DNA from: Maribacter sp. 1_MG-2023
GTDB taxonomy: Bacteria > Bacteroidota > Bacteroidia > Flavobacteriales > Flavobacteriaceae
Assembly: GCF_030547005.1 (NCBI RefSeq)
Contig: NZ_JAUOPN010000022.1
Coordinates: forward strand, 1 to 48,394
Reading direction: 5' to 3'
Length of the DNA stretch: 48,394 nt
The notes under the pieces: generated by a model
The model's input: the letters and a program-made list of their open reading frames with translations, nothing else
Databases searched by the model: none
What the model was told of the DNA's origin: nothing
Program-made: the position numbers and the translations under genes
Part shown: positions 43,601-48,394 of the stretch, piece after piece
Layout of the letters: every line of letters begins with the position of its first letter
How positions within the stretch are numbered: the first letter of the stretch is position 1

Positions 43601-44070
43601 TAAAATATTTAATTCAAGTTAGAAACCGTTCCTCTCTTGGCAGGAGCTAGGGGTGGGTTCTTGTTTGTGAGTTTATTACAATCTTCATCATCGTAATACC
43701 CACCCCTTTGTCCCCTCCCGAGAGGGGAAGATTACCTTTTTTTATTTTGAGATTGTTGAGTGCTGAGAGCAATGTTTCTACAAGTATCACTTAACCTGCT
43801 TTATCTAAAATGAATAATTCAAGTCAGAATCTGTTCCCCTCCTGGGAGAGGCTAGGGGTGGGCTCTTGTTTGTGAGTTTATTACAATATTCACCATCGTA
43901 ATACCCACCCCTTTGTCCCCTCCCGAGAGGGGAAGATTACTTTTTTTGTTTTGAGATCATTGAGTGTTGGGAGCAATGTTTCTACAAGTATCACTTAACC
44001 TGCTTTATCTAAAATGAATAATTCAAGTCAGAAGCTGTTCCCCTCCTGGGAGGGGCTAGGGGTGGGTTGT
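43601..44070. repeat. Tandem REP-like repeat, about 204-bp unit, 2.3 copies
   Basis: The unit repeats with period 205 then 204 (the shared AATTCAAG falls at 43611, 43816 and 44020). Each full copy has a left arm (43631-43658; 43836-43863) with GGCTAGGGGTGGG or a close variant. About 40 bases later comes a right arm (43698-43727; 43903-43932) reading ACCCACCCCTTTG then TCCCCTCCCGAGAGGGG. The arms are imperfect inverses and contain small palindromes. The third copy has only the left arm (44040-44067). The spacers between copies are themselves near-identical. This fits a duplicated palindromic REP/MITE-like element; I recall similar GGGTGGG elements in other Flavobacteriaceae but have not checked. 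No gene is present in 43565-44194. Confidence 0.85.
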
Positions 44071-44082
44071 TGGTTAACAACT

Positions 44083-44130
44083 TAAAAAAAATGGTCAAAT
44101 AATTCCGCAGCGCAAAATATTTGACCATTT
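44083..44130 (-). terminator. Intrinsic terminator after der
   Basis: AAATGGTCAAATA (44089-44101) is the exact inverse of TATTTGACCATTT (44118-44130), a 13-bp stem with a 16-base loop. On the minus strand it is followed by a run of T residues (complement of 44083-44090). It lies about 65 bases after the der stop codon. Confidence 0.85.
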
Positions 44131-44194
44131 CTTGTTTCTCTACCTGATGATCAGAGTATATTCTTAAACCTGATTAACTGAATTCCAAAGGAAC

Positions 44195-45499
44195 CTACTT
44201 CTTTCTCATAAACACAGTGATAGGCACACCAGAGAAATCATATTCTTCACGAATTTTATTCTCCAAATAACGCTTGTAAGGCTCACGCACATATTGAGGC
44301 AGGTTACAGAAGAATGCAAACTGCGGATACGGAGTCGGTAATTGTGTACAGAATTTAATTTTAACAAATTTACCTTTATACGCAGGTGGCGGATAATTTT
44401 CAATTATCGGCAACATGGTTTCATTGAACTTACGGGTAACAATCTTTTTGTTACGTTTATTATAAACCTCAACCGCAGTTTCTATAGCTTTAAAAATACG
44501 TTGTTTGGTAAGTACAGACACAAAAAGGATTGGAACATCTGTAAAAGGCTCTATTGCCTTTTTTATTTTATCTGTGTAATGCTTTATAGTATTAGTTTCT
44601 TTTTCTTCTACTAGATCCCACTTATTCACAAGAATAACTATCCCCTTATGATTTCTTTGAGCCAACCAGAAGATATTCTCTACCTGACCATCAAAACCTC
44701 TTGTGGCATCTAATAACAAAATACACACATCGCAATGCTCAATAGCTCTTACCGAGCGCATTACAGAATAAAATTCTAAATCTTCCTTCACCTTCGCCTT
44801 ACGACGAATACCTGCTGTATCTACAAGATTAAATTCAAATCCGAATCTATTATACTTGGTATCAATACTATCTCTAGTTGTACCAGCTATATCGGTAACG
44901 ATATATCGATCTTCACCTATTAGGGCATTGATAAAAGATGACTTACCAGCGTTAGGTCTACCAACTACTGCAAATCTTGGCAATTCACTTTTTTCTTCAA
45001 TAACATCTGGTAATTTCTCAACCAAATCATCCAGCAACTCACCAGTACCACCTCCATTAATACTAGATAGCGTGTAATATTCACCTAAACCTAACGAGTA
45101 GAATTCAACAGCATCTTCTGCCCTCTTAGCATTATCTACTTTATTGACCGCCAAAAAAACAGGTTTTTTAACGCGTCTTAATAATTTAGCTACATCTTCA
45201 TCCATACCGGTTACCCCAGTCTCGACATCAACCATAAAGATGATTGCATCAGCTTCTTCAATTGCTAATTCTACCTGCTTATCGATTTCCTTTTCGAAAA
45301 CATCATCACTACCAACAACGTACCCGCCGGTATCAATAATTGAAAACTCTTTACCGTTCCAATCACTCTTACCATAATGGCGATCACGAGTAACACCGCT
45401 AACGGCATCAACAATAGCCTCACGTCTTTGAATTAATCTATTAAAAAATGTTGATTTTCCTACATTAGGTCTCCCTACAATGGCAACAATAGCACCCAT
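44195..45499 (-). CDS. der: Ribosome-assembly GTPase Der (EngA)
   Basis: Der is an essential double GTPase for 50S ribosomal subunit assembly. The 434-residue protein has GTPase 1 (GRPNVGKS, 9-16; SIIDTGG; NKVD at 119-122) and GTPase 2 (GRPNAGKS, 180-187; [17 protein letters not shown]), followed by a C-terminal KH-like domain (about 345-434). All G motifs are intact and length is standard. It lies downstream of era with an 82-base gap holding its own -7 box, and ends in a strong terminator. Confidence 0.97.
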   Translation of the reverse strand: MGAIVAIVGRPNVGKSTFFNRLIQRREAIVDAVSGVTRDRHYGKSDWNGKEFSIIDTGGYVVGSDDVFEKEIDKQVELAIEEADAIIFMVDVETGVTGMDEDVAKLLRRVKKPVFLAVNKVDNAKRAEDAVEFYSLGLGEYYTLSSINGGGTGELLDDLVEKLPDVIEEKSELPRFAVVGRPNAGKSSFINALIGEDRYIVTDIAGTTRDSIDTKYNRFGFEFNLVDTAGIRRKAKVKEDLEFYSVMRSVRAIEHCDVCILLLDATRGFDGQVENIFWLAQRNHKGIVILVNKWDLVEEKETNTIKHYTDKIKKAIEPFTDVPILFVSVLTKQRIFKAIETAVEVYNKRNKKIVTRKFNETMLPIIENYPPPAYKGKFVKIKFCTQLPTPYPQFAFFCNLPQYVREPYKRYLENKIREEYDFSGVPITVFMRKK

Positions 45500-45514
45500 A
45501 GCTTAAATTTGCCG

Positions 45515-45522
45515 CAAAGGTA
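45515..45522 (-). promoter_or_regulatory. -7 box upstream of der
   Basis: TACCTTTG on the minus strand matches TAnnTTTG, 16 bases before the der ATG. The -33 position shows no good TTTG, so der may rely on this weak promoter plus read-through from era. Confidence 0.4.
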
Positions 45523-45581
45523 GTATAATCCAAACAATAGTTGCCTGATTACCTTAGCTATATATAAAATTATCGTTTTGA

Positions 45582-46466
45582 CTACTTATTATATCCAAAA
45601 CGCTTCAGTTGACGTGCATTGCTACGCCAGTTTTTATTCACTTTTACATATAATTCTATATGGACTTGTTTGCCGAAGAATTTCTCCAAGTCTTTTCTAG
45701 CTTCTACCCCTACTTTCTTTAAAGCCGAACCTTTATGACCAATAATAATACCTTTTTGAGAATCGCGCTCTACCATTATTACTGCACGCATGCGAATGAT
45801 ATCTTCATCTTCAAAAAACTCTTCGGTCTCAATCTCAACTGCATACGGAATTTCCTTTTTATAATTCAATAGGATTTTCTCGCGGATGGTCTCATTTACA
45901 AAGAAACGTTCTGGCTTATCTGTTAATTGATCCTTAGGGTAATATGCAGGTGACATCGGTAACAATTCTATAATGCGCTCAAAAACACCTTTTACATTAA
46001 AATTAGACAATGCAGAAATAGGATGCAACTCTACACTTGGCAACATTTCTTGCCAATACTGAACTTGCTCTTCTAACAACTCTTGTGTAGCGGTATCTAC
46101 TTTATTCAAAAGTAATAAAACAGGAATCTTACTATTCTTTATTTTCTCAAAGAACGCTTCATCTTTCAATGCCTTCTCTCCTATTTCAACCATGTACAGA
46201 AGTACATCAGCATCTTCAAAGGCAGATTTTACAAAATCCATCATACTACTTTGAAGTTGATATGCCGGTTTAATAATTCCAGGAGTATCTGACAAAATCA
46301 TTTGGAAATCATCACCATTTACAATACCTAAAATACGGTGCCTCGTTGTTTGCGCCTTTGATGTTATTATGGATAATTTTTCACCCACAAAAGCATTCAT
46401 CAACGTTGATTTACCAACGTTAGGATTACCAATAATATTTACGAAGCCTGCCTTATGATCTGCCAT
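45582..46466 (-). CDS. era: GTPase Era (16S rRNA maturation and 30S assembly)
   Basis: Era binds the 3' end of 16S rRNA and GTP. The 294-residue protein has G1 GNPNVGKS (13-20), G3 SDTPGI (59-64), G4 NKVD (121-124), and a C-terminal KH domain with GIIIGHKGSALKKVGVEARK. Length and motif order equal the family norm. Its start overlaps the end of the AGCS symporter gene by 14 bases, so it is translationally coupled to a transporter, an unusual neighbour. der lies downstream. Confidence 0.97.
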   Translation of the reverse strand: MADHKAGFVNIIGNPNVGKSTLMNAFVGEKLSIITSKAQTTRHRILGIVNGDDFQMILSDTPGIIKPAYQLQSSMMDFVKSAFEDADVLLYMVEIGEKALKDEAFFEKIKNSKIPVLLLLNKVDTATQELLEEQVQYWQEMLPSVELHPISALSNFNVKGVFERIIELLPMSPAYYPKDQLTDKPERFFVNETIREKILLNYKKEIPYAVEIETEEFFEDEDIIRMRAVIMVERDSQKGIIIGHKGSALKKVGVEARKDLEKFFGKQVHIELYVKVNKNWRSNARQLKRFGYNK

Positions 46467-47817
46467 CCTTATACTTTAATATATATTTCTTCAATTCCAC
46501 ATTTACCTTTGGAGCCAACAAAAGTACGGCAATCATATTGGGTATCACCATTAGTGCATAAGACAAATCAATTAAATTCTTCACCAACTCTAATGATGCT
46601 ACTGCCGCAAAGACTATCATAATTACAAAATACCAGTTGTAAAACTTACCTATTTTGGCATTTGTCAAGAACGATAATGATTTTACACCGTAATAAGAAT
46701 AGGTAAATAAGGTAGATAATGCAAAAGCAGTTACGATCACCATTAACAATACATCTCCCCAACCAAACAATGTTCTTTCAAATGCAGACAAAGTCATTAC
46801 GATTCCACTAGAATCTTCTAAATAAGCTCCACTTAATATGATAACGATTGCCGTAAACGTACATACTAATATGGTATCGATAAACGGACCTAACATAGCC
46901 ACCAAGCCTTCGCGAATAGGTTCATCATTTTTAGATTGCCCATGATACATTGGTGCACTACCTAAACCTGCCTCATTAGAAAACATCGCTCTACGCACTC
47001 CGATAATAACAAGACCCCAAAATCCACCAGTTGCCAGCGATTTAAAATTCCAGGCTTCTGTAATTATCATTTTTAAGGCTGGTAGTATTTGTTCAGAATT
47101 CAGTGCCATTACTACTATTACCGCAATTAAATATACAGCCACCATAAAAGGTACGATAGCAGATGCTACTTTAGCTATATTTTTTAAACCTCCAAAAATT
47201 ACCAAAGAAGTTATGACAGCTAAAACAATACCTATCGTCCATTTCCAATTTACTTCACTCATTTCAAATAATGTAGATGATGGCTTAACTACACTCATAA
47301 ATGTCTCGGTAAATTGATTTGCGGTAAAAACCCCTAAAAATCCAAATAGACCACAAACAGCAAAAAATATAGCTAACGGTCGAGCTTTTTCACCTAATCC
47401 TTTGGTGATGTAATACATTGGCCCGCCTTGTAAATTACCATCCGAATCTGTTCCTCGATACATAATCGCCAAACTACAAGAGTAAAATTTTATGCACATA
47501 CCTATTAAAGCGGTCATCCAGATCCAGAAAACCACCCCCGGACCACCATCATGTATTGCAATGGCAACACCAGAGATATTCCCTAACCCAACCGTAGCGG
47601 CAACCGCTGCCGATAAGGCCTGAAAAGAACTCACATCTCCTTTTGAGTCTTTATTATCATATTTACCCGCAGTAATTGCGATTGCATGACCAAAAAAACG
47701 GTACGGCATTAATTTTGAATAAAAAACAAGAAAGAGTCCGCCTCCTATTAATAAAAGGAACATTGGCCACTCTGTATACGGTAGTGCGCTGGCTATAAAG
47801 TCGTTAATTGTATCCAT
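46453..47817 (-). CDS. AGCS-family alanine/glycine:cation symporter
   Basis: This 454-residue integral membrane protein has about eleven helices. It carries the AGCS signatures GLGNISGVAIAIHDGGPGVV (near residue 77), FWIWMTALIGMCIKFYSCSL, and RRAMFSNEAGLGSAPMYH in the second half. It should take up alanine, glycine or similar small amino acids with Na+ or H+. It is the first gene of the AGCS-era-der unit on the minus strand. I saw no clear promoter box upstream, though the tRNA promoter diverges from it about 80 bases away. Confidence 0.93.
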   Translation of the reverse strand: MDTINDFIASALPYTEWPMFLLLIGGGLFLVFYSKLMPYRFFGHAIAITAGKYDNKDSKGDVSSFQALSAAVAATVGLGNISGVAIAIHDGGPGVVFWIWMTALIGMCIKFYSCSLAIMYRGTDSDGNLQGGPMYYITKGLGEKARPLAIFFAVCGLFGFLGVFTANQFTETFMSVVKPSSTLFEMSEVNWKWTIGIVLAVITSLVIFGGLKNIAKVASAIVPFMVAVYLIAVIVVMALNSEQILPALKMIITEAWNFKSLATGGFWGLVIIGVRRAMFSNEAGLGSAPMYHGQSKNDEPIREGLVAMLGPFIDTILVCTFTAIVIILSGAYLEDSSGIVMTLSAFERTLFGWGDVLLMVIVTAFALSTLFTYSYYGVKSLSFLTNAKIGKFYNWYFVIMIVFAAVASLELVKNLIDLSYALMVIPNMIAVLLLAPKVNVELKKYILKYKDGRS

Positions 47818-47895
47818 AGAATTGTAAAAAACCGAAGTTATGGATTTAATGTTTTTTAAAAGATAATGCTCTTAAAAAATATTATTTAAATAAGT

Positions 47896-47927
47896 TTTGA
47901 ATATAGAGAAAATGTGTTGTATATTTG
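47896..47927 (+). promoter_or_regulatory. Promoter of the initiator tRNA gene
   Basis: TTTG (47896-47899) and TATATTTG (47920-47927) are separated by 20 bases, an exact match to the Bacteroidota consensus. Start would be near 47934, leaving a 78-base leader before the tRNA. Confidence 0.8.
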
Positions 47928-47953
47928 CAGCCCGTTACAAATAGTAGCGCACC

Positions 47954-48002
47954 TTTATCTCGTCAGCTTAATGACCTGAAGTCGCAAGACAAGTGAGATA
48001 AA
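47954..48002 (+). ncRNA. Structured leader upstream of tRNA-fMet
   Basis: TTTATCTC (47954-47961) pairs exactly with GAGATAAA (47995-48002). Inside are two small hairpins: GTCA/TGAC (47962-47965 with 47972-47975) and GTC-GCAA-GAC (47981-47990), the second with a GNRA tetraloop. Together they form a possible three-way junction. The GTC and GAC blocks could also pair in other combinations, so alternative folds are possible. It is transcribed from the tRNA promoter and removed or processed before the tRNA 5' end. No known RNA family is assigned. Confidence 0.45.
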
Positions 48003-48011
48003 AACCCATAT

Positions 48012-48084
<73 letters not shown>

Positions 48085-48105
48085 CTAAGTTTAAAGTATT
48101 TAAAG

Positions 48106-48138
48106 AAAACGGTTTAGTGAAAACTAAACCGTTTTTTT
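48106..48138 (+). terminator. Intrinsic terminator after tRNA-fMet
   Basis: A 13-bp perfect stem (AAAACGGTTTAGT, 48106-48118, with 48123-48135) carries a GAAA tetraloop and is followed by further T residues. It ends the tRNA transcript. Confidence 0.93.
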
Positions 48139-48189
48139 GTACCTAATTTTAAGCAGTCAGTTACCAGTGAATACGAAAGTGTATACGAT

Positions 48190-48394
48190 TTGTCTGTAAA
48201 AATAAATTTTTCAGACCCGAAGATATATTCTGCCAGCGGCGATTTATAAAACGCTGGTATGTCTATTTTTCTTTCCGTGATCCTAAAAGCGGGAGATTAA
48301 AGCGCCATACTCCTTTCTACTGTAGGCTTCCCCTTCTTAGGACACCTCTAAATTCGATAAATAATTATTATTTAGGTCAGATTTGATGAAGAAT
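48190..48394 (+). pseudogene. N-terminal remnant of a tyrosine recombinase/integrase, frameshifted
   Basis: From a TTG at 48190 one frame reads LSVKINFSDPKIYSASGDL and stops at 48247-48249. In a second frame, from 48249, the sequence reads KRWYVYFSFRDPKSGRLKR and then drifts into unrelated residues, stopping near 48385. Both pieces match the N-terminal arm-binding region of Flavobacteriaceae tyrosine integrases, which normally run KINFSDPKIYTGG, about 20 residues, and then WYVYFSFRDPKTGKL. The intervening residues are missing and the frame shifts, so the gene is broken. It lies about 100 bases after tRNA-fMet, a typical integration site. The window ends before any catalytic domain, so more may lie beyond. 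Confidence 0.72.

Noticed and set aside
43601..44070. Regularly spaced repeats that might suggest a CRISPR array
   Set aside because: Only 2.3 copies, the period is about 204 bases, and the spacers are nearly identical to each other. CRISPR spacers are unique and units are about 60-70 bases.
47954..48002. Leader of tRNA-fMet as a decayed second tRNA
   Set aside because: It has no T-arm GGTTCGA-like element and no recognisable anticodon arm. The closing stem is exact rather than decayed.

Overview
The window looks like chromosomal DNA from a member of the Bacteroidota, most likely the family Flavobacteriaceae. It is AT-rich and carries a SusC/SusD pair, a Porin_10-like porin, GSCFA, DUF4136, DUF4230 and DUF5522 family genes, and lipoproteins throughout. 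Several genes are preceded by the TAnnTTTG -7 box of the Bacteroidota primary sigma factor, and Shine-Dalgarno sites are nearly absent. I cannot name the genus. Almost everything is core-type chromosome; the right edge (about 48.1 kb onward) is the only part with signs of an integrated element.

Layout. 1-7.7 kb: a minus-strand porin, about 1 kb without genes, and an orphan SusC/SusD nutrient-uptake pair. 7.9-13.4 kb: rnhB, two envelope proteins of unknown role, lipB, a lipoprotein and a 51-residue YqaE/Pmp3 membrane protein. 13.5-21.9 kb: a membrane-tethered LuxR-type regulator next to a single-cysteine thioredoxin-like protein, then a GDSL lipoprotein, lysS, an SLC13 transporter and a large metzincin-type metalloprotease. 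22.1-27.2 kb: a 59-residue exported peptide, a small Spy-like protein, and a 1309-residue lipoprotein that appears to join a PelA-like deacetylase, a TPR-like region and a PelB-like outer-membrane barrel. 27.2-30.6 kb: a compact minus-strand operon of a mini HExxH membrane protein, a PLP deaminase, a cell-wall glucosaminidase and hemL. 30.8-34 kb: a DUF5522 mini-protein, a DUF4136 lipoprotein, and an Lrp regulator divergent from a long phenylalanine hydroxylase. 34-40.3 kb: a TPR-GSCFA-DUF4230 operon, an unknown exported protein and alaS. 40.4-43.6 kb: a plus-strand operon M23 peptidase-MerR-LemA-TPM-TPM. 43.6-44.1 kb: 2.3 tandem copies of a roughly 204-bp repeat with palindromic arms. 44.2-47.8 kb: AGCS symporter, era and der on the minus strand. 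47.9-48.1 kb: initiator tRNA with its promoter, a structured leader and a terminator. 48.19 kb to the end: the frameshifted N-terminal remnant of a tyrosine recombinase.

Functionally the window combines translation and RNA housekeeping (rnhB, lysS, alaS, der, era, tRNA-fMet), cofactor synthesis (lipB, hemL) and envelope work (porin, SusCD, M23, glucosaminidase, LemA/TPM, many lipoproteins). Intrinsic terminators are clear and mark most operon ends. Three genes of 51-59 codons (YqaE, an exported peptide, DUF5522) were found by reading the intergenic sequence. The items I consider most worth a second look are the 1309-residue deacetylase-barrel fusion, the LuxR/thioredoxin pair, the structured tRNA-fMet leader and the integrase remnant beside the tRNA.
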